64,000 nt of DNA, taken from assembly GCF_003752405.1 (NCBI RefSeq), contig NZ_RKHK01000001.1, forward strand, positions 62,001 to 126,000. Direction: 5' to 3'. Both the position numbers and the translations under genes were made by a program. Of the stretch, positions 56,729-64,000 are shown piece by piece. Origin of the DNA: Bogoriella caseilytica. Its GTDB lineage: Bacteria; Actinomycetota; Actinomycetes; Actinomycetales; Actinomycetaceae. How positions within the stretch are numbered: position 1 is the first letter of the stretch; every line of letters starts with the position of its first letter. Under the pieces are notes generated by a model. It did not search any database. It saw only the letters and a program-made list of their open reading frames with translations, and was not told the DNA's origin.

Positions 56729-57823
56729 TTACCGGATGGGCGTTGTCCGAGGTGAACGCGGAGCCACCCATGGTGGCGGCATGCCTCCTTCCAGAGCCAG
56801 CAGCACGAGGGCGGCGAGCCGGTGTTCTGGATCCCGGCCAAGGCTCTGCTGGGCCAGCACATCGGCGCGTGCGCCTTCACCGAGCCACCAGGAGAGATAC
56901 GCGGCGGTGGCCAAGGGGGCGGCCGCAGCCGCCGGCGGTGCGCATGCGGCCAGATGTCCCACCAGTGCGATCGTGGCCCGCACCAGCCGGCTGTCCGGCC
57001 CGGCGGACTCGGCACGATCGGTCGCGGCGCCCACGTCGCCCACCCCGCTGATCTCCGCGACCGCGCATCCCGCGAGCGCCGCGGCAACTACGGCGTCGCG
57101 CACCTGGACGTCCTGTAGCGAATCCAGTAACAACCCCCACTCCTCGGCCTGGCCCGTCCCCGCTTCATCGCCTGGTTCCGCCAGGGCAGCGTCCCAGCGT
57201 CCGGCCAGCCCGCCGCGCCACCCCTCCGGGTCGGTGGCGCGAACGCGGGACCGCTCGGCCTGAGCCATGGCGCGAGCCACCCGAGCGCACAGGTCTGCGT
57301 CCGCCAGCGGGGTCACCGCGAGTTCCTCACGAGAGCCGGCCGGGGCATAGCCCTCGGCGACGAAACCCGCGGTCACCGCACTGTGGACGAGATCCTCCAG
57401 GGGGTATCCCCCGGGCGGGCAGCAGCCGGCACAGTCCAGGCAGGCCCAGGACTGCGCGCCCACGGACAGGAGAGACACCGAGATCTCCGGAGCCCCCTCA
57501 CGCGTGACCTCGTCGACCATCTGCACGGCAGGTCGATGCACGTCCAGATCGTCAGGCGGCCCGTCGTGATAGGCGAGCAGCACCACCTCGACCGTCTGGG
57601 AATCGACCAGCCGGGCGAGCACCTGCCGCACCTCCGCTCGCGAGCGGTGGGGCGCACCATGGAGGTCCGCGAGGTCCAAGCGTGCCAGCGGACCGGAACG
57701 GATCCGCGACGGCCCGTCCCTCTGCATGACCATGATGATGAGGGAGTCACGGGGATGAAAGCCCAGGAGGTACGGGACGGCGGCAACGAGGTCGGCGGCG
57801 TGAGTGCATCTCATGCCGCTCAT
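56729..57823 (-). CDS. DUF4192 family protein
   Basis: The 364-residue protein matches DUF4192, an actinobacterial family of unknown role. Family text is DLVAAVPYLLGFHPRDSLIIMVM at the N terminus and the helical repeat-like C-terminal part with YLSWWLGEGARADVLAQQSL. A Cys-rich patch CLDCAGCCPPGGYP (about 150-165) may bind metal. The start is uncertain between ATG 57823 and 57814. It is divergent from the polyprenyl synthase gene. Confidence 0.85.
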   Translation of the reverse strand: MSGMRCTHAADLVAAVPYLLGFHPRDSLIIMVMQRDGPSRIRSGPLARLDLADLHGAPHRSRAEVRQVLARLVDSQTVEVVLLAYHDGPPDDLDVHRPAVQMVDEVTREGAPEISVSLLSVGAQSWACLDCAGCCPPGGYPLEDLVHSAVTAGFVAEGYAPAGSREELAVTPLADADLCARVARAMAQAERSRVRATDPEGWRGGLAGRWDAALAEPGDEAGTGQAEEWGLLLDSLQDVQVRDAVVAAALAGCAVAEISGVGDVGAATDRAESAGPDSRLVRATIALVGHLAACAPPAAAAAPLATAAYLSWWLGEGARADVLAQQSLGRDPEHRLAALVLLALEGGMPPPWVAPRSPRTTPIR

Positions 57824-57965
57824 CTCAGTGGCGACTGCGCTGTCGTGCTGGCGCGCAGACCACCCTTGAGGATGCCGGGATCGTGGAGGACCCGCCTGTG
57901 GACACCACTGCGCTCCGAGCCTCGACCTCCACGGTGGATGGTTGCAGAACACCTACCCTCGGCTC

Positions 57966-59180
57966 ATGACCTTCCCTGCTCCCGGACGACCGGCTGAGAA
58001 CTCTGCCGGATTCGACCGCCTCGTGAACGCCGTCGCCGAACGCGTGCAGCAGGCAGTGGCTGAGCACGGAGTGCTGGAACCCCTGACCACAGCTACCTCC
58101 TCCCCCGCCGGTGCCACCACGGACGCCGCCCTCGCGGAAGACCCCGTGCCGGCCGTGGAGGCGGTGGCGCCGCATCTGCGAGAGCTCCTGGCTCCTGGAC
58201 GCGCCCTGCTCACGGGCGGGAAGCGGCTGCGCGCGCAGCTCTGCGGCGCCGGCTGGCTGGCGGCCGGCGGAGCCACCAGCGACCCGGACGGCGAGCTGCC
58301 CGAAGCTCTGGTCCTCGCCGGAAGCGCACTGGAACTCTTCCAGGCCACCGCACTGATCCACGATGACGTCATCGACGGCTCACTGACGCGCCGAGGAGCC
58401 CCGGCCGCACACCAGAGCTTCGCCACACTGCACCGCAACGGCGGTTTCCTCGGAAATGCCGCGAGCTTCGGTCACGCCGGTGCCATCCTGCTCGGCGATC
58501 TCCTGCTCGCCGCGGCCTCGGCGGAGATGCGCCGCGCGGCCCGCGCCGCCGGGACCATGGCCGGGGAGGCAGCGCACCGGATCTTCGACGCCATGATGAT
58601 CGAGGTGGCCTTCGGCCAGTACCTCGATGTGCGCGCCCAGGAGATGCCCTGGCAGCAGGACTCGGGGAGCGACGCGGTCGAACGCGCCCTGCAGGTGGTG
58701 AGGCACAAGTCTGCTCGCTATTCCGTGGAACACCCCCTGGCTCTCGGCGCCGCGCTGGCTGGTGGCGCTCCCGAGCTCCTCACTGCCTTGCGCAGCGTCG
58801 GGCTGCCGCTGGGCGAGGCCTTCCAGCTCCGCGACGACGAGCTCGGCGTCTTCGGCGATCCCGAGGTCACCGGAAAACCCGCCGGGGATGATCTCCGCGA
58901 GGGCAAGCGCACCGTTCTCCTGACACTGACCCTCCAGCGCGTGAGCGAAACCGAACGCGGACTTCTGCAGCAGCGCGTCGGAGCCCCAGATCTCTCCCTG
59001 ACGGAGGTCGAACACATGCGCGATCTCATGCAACGCTGCGGCGCGGTGGCCGAGCATGAGCGCATGATCGCCGCACGTCAGGTTCAGGGCCTGGACGCGC
59101 TGCGCCGGACTGAGCTATCTCCGGCGTCCAGAGCGCATCTGACCGCATTGGCCGAGGCGCTGGTGCGTCGCGCTTTCTGA
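57966..59180 (+). CDS. Polyprenyl (geranylgeranyl-type) diphosphate synthase
   Basis: The 404-residue all-helical prenyl transferase makes isoprenoid diphosphates. The first Asp-rich motif is in LIHDDVIDGS and the second in LRDDELGVFGD; GGKRLRAQL binds the diphosphate. It resembles mycobacterial IdsA2, whose gene lies in the same neighbourhood as Rv2175c and pknL. ATG 57966 follows TACCCT by nine bases, suggesting a leaderless transcript. Chain length cannot be fixed from the sequence. Confidence 0.92.
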   Translation: MTFPAPGRPAENSAGFDRLVNAVAERVQQAVAEHGVLEPLTTATSSPAGATTDAALAEDPVPAVEAVAPHLRELLAPGRALLTGGKRLRAQLCGAGWLAAGGATSDPDGELPEALVLAGSALELFQATALIHDDVIDGSLTRRGAPAAHQSFATLHRNGGFLGNAASFGHAGAILLGDLLLAAASAEMRRAARAAGTMAGEAAHRIFDAMMIEVAFGQYLDVRAQEMPWQQDSGSDAVERALQVVRHKSARYSVEHPLALGAALAGGAPELLTALRSVGLPLGEAFQLRDDELGVFGDPEVTGKPAGDDLREGKRTVLLTLTLQRVSETERGLLQQRVGAPDLSLTEVEHMRDLMQRCGAVAEHERMIAARQVQGLDALRRTELSPASRAHLTALAEALVRRAF

Positions 59181-59208
59181 GGCGGATTGCGCCAGAAGGC
59201 AGAACCTC

Positions 59209-59595
59209 CTAGAAGGCCAGCGTCTGAGCCACCCGTCGGACGGCGTGCACCCGGTGGTCCAGCAGCGCGGCAATCGGAGCCTGCCCCAGCTCCTCGTGGT
59301 GGCTGTAAAGCCACTCGAAGGCCTCACGGTCGGTGTACCGGGCGTCCTTGAGCACCGTCAAGGTTCCGCGGAGGCTGGGCAGCGGGGCCGGCCCGTCAGG
59401 ATGATCGGCCTCGAGGATCAGCTCTGCGGGGATCGAGACGGCGTCGTTGGTGCCGCGCCGCAGAGCCAGGAGCTTGCCCTCGCGAAGCATCGTCCGGACG
59501 TCCCGGTCACGCACGCCGAGGACTTCGGCGACCTCAGGCACCGAGTACCAACGTTCCGGTTCGATCGTGGACTCCACGGGAGGTTCTGCGGTCAT
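59209..59595 (-). CDS. Rv2175c-like DNA-binding protein
   Basis: The 128-residue protein has a MerR-like winged helix (WYSVPEVAEVLGVRDRDVRTMLREGKL, about 16-42) and a C-terminal Rv2175c family domain (TVLKDARYTDREAFEWLYSHHEELG). In Mycobacterium tuberculosis Rv2175c is phosphorylated by the adjacent kinase PknL on an N-terminal Thr, reducing DNA binding. Here the N-terminal tail has Ser9 and Thr10 (ESTIEPE), and a PASTA kinase gene lies 1.7 kb away, so the same circuit is likely. It converges on the polyprenyl synthase gene. Confidence 0.9.
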   Translation of the reverse strand: MTAEPPVESTIEPERWYSVPEVAEVLGVRDRDVRTMLREGKLLALRRGTNDAVSIPAELILEADHPDGPAPLPSLRGTLTVLKDARYTDREAFEWLYSHHEELGQAPIAALLDHRVHAVRRVAQTLAF

Positions 59596-59728
59596 ACGCC
59601 AATCCTAGAGGTTGTCAACGCGCCACACCGGACGCTACTGTCACACCTGCTACTTCCGTCACACAAACCACACATCTCTCTAGCGACTCACCAGTCACAT
59701 CTGAGTCATCGCTGGGCATGGAGGATCG

Positions 59729-61153
59729 ATGAGCAGGAACTCGCGCGCCGCGGCCCGCCACGCAAGCCGGGCAGGTCTCGGCCTGGCCGTTGCTGTCACC
59801 GCCGTAGGCATCTCCGCGCCAGCGGTGCACGCTCAGGCACCCGCTCCGCAGAGTGGGGCACCGATGCCCCAGGGAGCGCTCCCTGCCAACGGGGTGAACT
59901 CGCCTGCCACCCAGGGGGCCACCGCCCTCGCCCTGCCTGCGAAGGCCGACATGAGCGCCTCGGCGCGAGGCATGGGCGGCATCCAGCCGATGAACCGGCC
60001 GACGCTGAACTACCGCGTGGTGGCCGGTGACACGCTCTCGCGCATCGCCGCACGTCACAACACCACGGTCAGCGCCATCGCACGCGAGAACAACCTCTCC
60101 AACCCCAATGTGATCCGCATTGGCCAGATGCTGCGCATCCCCTCGGCGGCGAGCGGGAACTCGAACTCCAGCTCCGGAAGCTCCAGCAGCGGGAACTCCA
60201 GCTCCTCGACCGCCGGGCGCTACACGGTGCGCGCCGGCGACACTCTCAGCGCCATCGCGGTCCGGCAGGGCACCACTGTCTCGGCACTGGTGCGGGCGAA
60301 CAACCTGTCCGACCCCAACCGGTTGCGCATCGGCCAGGTGCTGACCCTTCCCGGCAGCAACCAGTCCTCCGGGAACTCCAGCAGCGGAAACTCGAACTCG
60401 GGCAACTCCAGCTCCGGAAGCTCCAGCAGCGGGAACTCCAGCTCCAGCAATTCCAGTTCGGGCAACTCCAGCTCGTCCTCGACGCGCTACACCGTGCGCG
60501 CCGGCGACACCGTCTCCGGCATCGCCTCGCGCCACAACTCGACCGTCCAGCAGATCATTCAGGCCAACAACCTGAGTGCCTCAGCCTTTATCCGTGTCGG
60601 CCAGCAGCTCACGATCCCGGCCAGCGCCGGCCCCGCCACGTCCAGCAACAGTGGGAACCTGGTGCCGAACACCTTCCTGGGCCGCACCTACCCCACCGAG
60701 GTGGTGGCCTCAGCCAACCAGAACAAGGCCACCCTGCTCGCGATGCAGGCCGAGGGCCGCATCCCCTCGCGTGCGCAGATGCAGGCCATGGTGGTCGAGG
60801 TAGCACGCCAGATGGGCGTGGACCCGGCTCTGGCTCAGGCACACGCCTTCCAGGAATCCGGCTTCAACCAGACGGCCGTCTCCCCCGCCAACGCCATCGG
60901 CACGATGCAGGTCATCCCAAGCTCCGGCGAGTGGGCTTCCCAGCTCGTCGGCCGGCAGCTCAACCTGCTCGACCCGCGTGACAACGTCGTGGCCGGCGTG
61001 GCGATCATCCGTCAGCTGCACCGTTCGGCCAAGTCCTACGACGACGCGATCGCGGCCTATTACCAGGGCCTCGGTGGGGTGAACCGGCACGGGTGGTACC
61101 CGGACACCACGCGCTATGTCGCGGCGGTGAAGTCTCACATGGCCAACTTCTGA
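59729..61153 (+). CDS. Secreted LysM lytic transglycosylase-like protein
   Basis: The 474-residue exported protein has a signal peptide (1-36, cut near VHA), three LysM modules (about 95-136, 165-207 and 252-294; YRVVAGDTLSRIA-type) joined by Ser/Asn/Gly linkers, and an SLT domain (about 350-474) with catalytic Glu in HAFQESGFNQ and GTMQVIPSSGEWA. It should bind and cleave peptidoglycan. GGAGGATCG precedes ATG 59729. A 34-bp palindrome follows, then the PASTA kinase gene. Confidence 0.93.
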   Translation: MSRNSRAAARHASRAGLGLAVAVTAVGISAPAVHAQAPAPQSGAPMPQGALPANGVNSPATQGATALALPAKADMSASARGMGGIQPMNRPTLNYRVVAGDTLSRIAARHNTTVSAIARENNLSNPNVIRIGQMLRIPSAASGNSNSSSGSSSSGNSSSSTAGRYTVRAGDTLSAIAVRQGTTVSALVRANNLSDPNRLRIGQVLTLPGSNQSSGNSSSGNSNSGNSSSGSSSSGNSSSSNSSSGNSSSSSTRYTVRAGDTVSGIASRHNSTVQQIIQANNLSASAFIRVGQQLTIPASAGPATSSNSGNLVPNTFLGRTYPTEVVASANQNKATLLAMQAEGRIPSRAQMQAMVVEVARQMGVDPALAQAHAFQESGFNQTAVSPANAIGTMQVIPSSGEWASQLVGRQLNLLDPRDNVVAGVAIIRQLHRSAKSYDDAIAAYYQGLGGVNRHGWYPDTTRYVAAVKSHMANF

Positions 61154-61179
61154 GCCAATCCGCTTCGGCCCGGACCGCA

Positions 61180-61213
61180 GCGCTCGGTGGCGGCGATCGC
61201 CGCCACCGAGCGC
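61180..61213. terminator. Perfect 34-bp palindrome after the LysM gene
   Basis: The reverse complement of 61180-61213 equals itself (core GGTGGCGGCGATCGCCGCCACC). It begins 27 bases past the LysM stop and ends 43 bases before the kinase start. It lacks a T-run and is most likely an I-shaped terminator; a protein-binding site is the alternative. Confidence 0.7.
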
Positions 61214-61256
61214 GTCACGCACCGTCGAGTACGCTGCGTCGCCGTACGCTCGGCGC

Positions 61257-63194
61257 GTGGAGCCCGTGACAACCGGTGATCCGTTGCTCGGCCGTGTGGT
61301 CGAGGGACGGTACGAGGTGACGGCTCGGATTGCCCGCGGCGGCATGGCCACGGTGTACCGGGCGACCGATCGCCGCCTCGACCGGACGGTGGCGCTCAAG
61401 GTCATGCACCCGCACCTGGCGGAGAGCCCGGAGTTCGTCGCACGCTTCCGTCGCGAGGCCCGGGCCGCCGCGCGGCTCTCGCACCCCGGGGTGGTCGCGG
61501 TCCACGATCAGGGCAGCACAGGCGAGGCGGTCTACCTCGCGATGGAGCACGTTCCCGGCCCCACCCTGCGCGACGAACTCGCCCGGCGCGGTGTGCTCCC
61601 TCTCGGCGAGGCACTGCGCGTGGCCGAGCAGGTCCTCGATGCCCTGGCGGCAGCCCATCGCGCCGGGCTGGTGCACCGCGACATCAAACCCGAGAACGTA
61701 CTGCTGAGCGAGGTCCGCGGCGAGCGGCGCGCCAAAGTCGCCGATTTCGGCCTCGCGCGCGCCGTCACGGAGGTCACCGCCTCCACCACCGGCACGATCC
61801 TGGGCACGGTGGCCTACCTGGCGCCGGAGATTGTGACCGGTGGGGCCGCAGAACCCCCGAGCGACGTCTACGCCACCGGGGTCCTGCTGTACGAACTGAT
61901 CACCGGCCATCAGCCCTTCGTGGGTGAGGCACCGATCCAGGTGGCCTTCCAGCACGTGAACTCCACGGTGCGCGCCCCTTCCGAGGACGTGCCCTGGCTG
62001 CCCGCCGAGGTCGACGACCTGCTCGCCGCCCTGACAGCACGCTCCCCCGAGGAACGGCCCCAGGACGCCGGTGCCGCCCTCGAACTCGTCCGGACCACCC
62101 TGGCGCAGCTCGACCCGGCCACACTGGCCCGCCGCGCCGATGTCGCTCCCCCACCGGAACCGAGCGCGGCCTCATCGCAGGAGGCACACGACCCCGGACG
62201 GACCACAGCCTTCCAGACCCACGGCACGGTCGCGCTGCCACGAGGCGCCATCACCGCGCCCCCACCACCCACAGCTGGGGTGGAGCCACCCCCACGCCGC
62301 GGCCGGCGCCGTCCGCTGATCATCATCGCCTTCCTGCTGATGCTGGCGGCCGCTGCCCTGACCGGCACCTGGTGGTGGCTCACCTACGGCCCCGGCTCTC
62401 CCACCGTGGTCCCCGAGGTCTCGGGGCGCACCGAGGCCGAGGCTGTTGCCCTGCTGGACGCCGCCGACCTCGAGGCGAGCCTGAGCTACGCCCACGATGA
62501 CGACATCGCCGCCGGGGTCGTCCTCTCCGTCGATCCCTCCGAAGGAGTGGAACGGCCTCGCGGCTCCATCGTGGATCTTGTGATCTCCGAGGGCGTCCTG
62601 AGCCACGCCGTGCCGCAGGTGGCCGGACGGGACCGGGAGGCGGCCGAGGCGGCGATCACCGATGCCGGGCTGGCCGTGGGCGAGATCGGGACCACCTACG
62701 ACCCCGAGGTTCCTGTGGGCGTGGTGATCTCCTCCGACCCCGAAGCCGGTACCGAGATCCCGCACCACCAGAGCGTCGCCCTGGTGGTCTCGGACGGGCC
62801 CGAACCCATTGCCGTCCCCGGGCTGAGCGGCGCCACCGCGGAGGAAGCAGCTGCCGCCTTGGACAGGGCCGGCCTCAGCCTGGGATCGACGATCGAGGAA
62901 CACCACGAGGAGGTCCCCGAAGGTCAGGTCATCAGGCAGTCCCCCGACCCGGACGCCAGCCTGCTGCCGGGCGAGAGCGTCGACATCGCGATCTCCCTCG
63001 GACCTGAGCTGTTCGAGGTGCCCGATCTGGTCGGAGAACAGGTCGACCAGGCCACCGACACCCTCAGAGATCTCGGCTTCGAGGTGGAGGTCGAGACGAT
63101 CTGGGGCGGTTTCTTCGGCAGCGTACGCTTCGTCGATCCCGAGCCGGGCACGATGCTGCCACGCGGCAGCGTCGTCACCCTGCAGGTCGTCTAG
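61257..63194 (+). CDS. PknL-like Ser/Thr kinase with four PASTA domains
   Basis: The 645-residue membrane kinase has a Hanks-type domain (about 15-280): Gly-rich ARGGMATVY, Lys48, HRDIKPEN with Asp142, DFGLAR (163-168) and an activation loop with several Thr. One membrane segment (about 352-375) leads to four extracellular PASTA domains (about 383-645), which bind peptidoglycan fragments or lipid II. GTG 61257 follows TACGCT (61245-61250) by six bases, suggesting a leaderless mRNA. Neighbours match the Mycobacterium Rv2173-Rv2178c region, so it is the PknL equivalent. Confidence 0.95.
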   Translation: MEPVTTGDPLLGRVVEGRYEVTARIARGGMATVYRATDRRLDRTVALKVMHPHLAESPEFVARFRREARAAARLSHPGVVAVHDQGSTGEAVYLAMEHVPGPTLRDELARRGVLPLGEALRVAEQVLDALAAAHRAGLVHRDIKPENVLLSEVRGERRAKVADFGLARAVTEVTASTTGTILGTVAYLAPEIVTGGAAEPPSDVYATGVLLYELITGHQPFVGEAPIQVAFQHVNSTVRAPSEDVPWLPAEVDDLLAALTARSPEERPQDAGAALELVRTTLAQLDPATLARRADVAPPPEPSAASSQEAHDPGRTTAFQTHGTVALPRGAITAPPPPTAGVEPPPRRGRRRPLIIIAFLLMLAAAALTGTWWWLTYGPGSPTVVPEVSGRTEAEAVALLDAADLEASLSYAHDDDIAAGVVLSVDPSEGVERPRGSIVDLVISEGVLSHAVPQVAGRDREAAEAAITDAGLAVGEIGTTYDPEVPVGVVISSDPEAGTEIPHHQSVALVVSDGPEPIAVPGLSGATAEEAAAALDRAGLSLGSTIEEHHEEVPEGQVIRQSPDPDASLLPGESVDIAISLGPELFEVPDLVGEQVDQATDTLRDLGFEVEVETIWGGFFGSVRFVDPEPGTMLPRGSVVTLQVV

Positions 63195-63201
63195 GTCCCC
63201 G

Positions 63202-64000
63202 CTAGCGGCGGCGGAGCATCTCGGAGACGTCGAAGGCCATCTCCAGGGACTGCTGATGGTTCAACCGCGGGTCCACCAGGGTCTCGTAGCGCCGCGCCAG
63301 CGCCGCGTCGTCGACCTCCTCAGCACCCCCGAGCACCTCGGTCACATCATCGCCGGTGAGCTCCACGTGCAATCCGCCCGGCACAGTGCCCAGACTCTGG
63401 TGGACCTCGAAGAAACCATGGACCTCGTTGATCACCGTGGCGAAGTCACGCGTCTTGTAGCCGGACTCGGAGGTGAAGGTGTTGCCGTGCATCGGGTCGC
63501 AGACCCAGGTGACCTCACAGCCCTCGGCGTGGATACCCTCGACGAGCTGGGGCAGCACCTCCCGGATCCTGCCGGCTCCCATGCGGGTCACGAAGGTCAG
63601 GCGGCCAGGGGTGTTCTCCGGGTTCAACCGCTCCGCCAACGCCAGCGCATCCGCAGCGCTCGTTCCCGGCCCGAGCTTGACCCCAATGGGGTTGGACACC
63701 CGGGAGAGCAGATCCACGTGCGCGCCCTCGAGCTGACGAGTGCGCTCGCCGATCCACAGGAAGTGCGCCGAGGTGTTGTACGGCCGCCCGCTGCGGGAGT
63801 CGATGCGCGTCATGGAGGACTCGTAGTCCAGCAACAGCGCCTCGTGGGAGGTGAAGAAGTCCGTGGTGCGCAGCGCCTCGAAGTCCACGCCGCACGCACG
63901 CATGAAACGCATCGCGCGGTCGATCTCGGCCGCGAGTTCCTCGTAGCGAGCGTAGGCCGGGTTGGCCATGAAGCCGCGGTTCCACTGGTGCACCTCGCGC
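63202..64000 (-). CDS. aroG: Class II 3-deoxy-7-phosphoheptulonate synthase, 3' part
   Basis: The window holds about the last 265 residues; the gene continues past base 64000. The enzyme condenses phosphoenolpyruvate with erythrose 4-phosphate, the first step of the shikimate pathway. Class II hallmarks are RPYNTSAHFLWIGERTRQL, NPIGVKLGPGTS and VTWVCDPMHGNTF, with metal ligands in the last motif and in HVELTGDDVTE. It converges on the kinase gene with seven bases between stops. The same kinase/DAHP synthase neighbourhood occurs in Mycobacterium. Confidence 0.95.
   Translation of the reverse strand, partial: REVHQWNRGFMANPAYARYEELAAEIDRAMRFMRACGVDFEALRTTDFFTSHEALLLDYESSMTRIDSRSGRPYNTSAHFLWIGERTRQLEGAHVDLLSRVSNPIGVKLGPGTSAADALALAERLNPENTPGRLTFVTRMGAGRIREVLPQLVEGIHAEGCEVTWVCDPMHGNTFTSESGYKTRDFATVINEVHGFFEVHQSLGTVPGGLHVELTGDDVTEVLGGAEEVDDAALARRYETLVDPRLNHQQSLEMAFDVSEMLRRR

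Noticed and set aside
59596-59728. Cyclic-di-AMP (ydaO) riboswitch before the LysM gene
   Set aside because: Such switches often precede wall hydrolases in actinobacteria, but the 133-base gap is too short and lacks the conserved blocks.
60140-60490. Repeat array resembling CRISPR in the LysM gene
   Set aside because: The units are short, in frame and encode Ser/Asn/Gly linkers; there are no uniform spacers and no cas genes.

Overview
The window is chromosomal DNA of a very GC-rich actinobacterium. The phylum follows from mycothiol synthesis (mshC), the imuA'/imuB/dnaE2 mutasome with SOS boxes of the GAAC-N4-GTTC type, an Rv2175c/PASTA-kinase neighbourhood like that of Mycobacterium, DUF3097, DUF4192, DUF5703 and DUF222-HNH proteins, and a principal sigma factor with a long Lys/Ala-rich N terminus. 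The DUF6318 lipoprotein pair and general gene style suggest Micrococcales; family and genus cannot be fixed by reading alone. Most of the window is ordinary housekeeping DNA, densely packed, with many ATGA/GTGA overlaps and many probable leaderless starts. No gene-free stretch exceeds 300 bases.

Layout. 1-5.2 kb: a small winged-helix regulator with palindromic operators translationally coupled to an MFS exporter, a DEAD-box helicase, and a membrane-tethered thioredoxin-like protein coupled to a DUF4395 membrane protein. 5.2-12.7 kb (minus): the DNA-damage mutasome dnaE2 ... imuA'-imuB, with SOS boxes before dnaE2 and before imuA', and a peptidase E-like and an alpha/beta hydrolase gene between them. 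12.9-18.7 kb (plus): a five-gene NAD biosynthesis operon, NrtR-type regulator-nadA-nadB-nadC-cysteine desulfurase. 18.7-22.5 kb: RecB-like nuclease, HAD phosphatase, PAC2 protein and a complete IS481-family element inserted at the exact end of mshC. 22.5-26.4 kb: mshC, uppP, an aldo/keto reductase lacking its usual catalytic His, and two small conserved proteins. 26.4-30.1 kb (minus): a 1226-residue, wall-anchored modular GH10 xylanase. 30.3-34.4 kb: two peptidases and a MazG-like protein.

34.4-38.8 kb: tRNA-Leu(GAG), dps, a tiny acidic lipoprotein, a DUF222-HNH protein with an SOS-like box at its start, and a pair of exported proteins. 38.9-44.7 kb (minus): the heat-shock/ribosome-maturation cluster hrcA-dnaJ-rsmE-phoH-ybeY-era behind a CIRCE operator. 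44.8-51.4 kb: DUF3097, hemW and lepA, a membrane protein and rpoD/sigA with a TATAAT -10. 51.6-56.3 kb (minus): the glycine cleavage genes gcvT-gcvH-gcvP behind a glycine riboswitch. 56.3-64 kb: universal stress protein, DUF4192, polyprenyl synthase, Rv2175c-like DNA-binding protein, LysM transglycosylase, a PASTA Ser/Thr kinase and the 3' part of a class II DAHP synthase.

Main points for follow-up: a 71-bp imperfect palindromic repeat present twice in opposite orientations (12760-12830 and 45763-45833); a hairpin in the IS481 element that would hide the transposase ribosome binding site; the IS481 insertion at an NCTAGN target that supplies the transposase stop codon and preserves that of mshC; and a third SOS-like box linking the DUF222-HNH gene to the DNA-damage genes.
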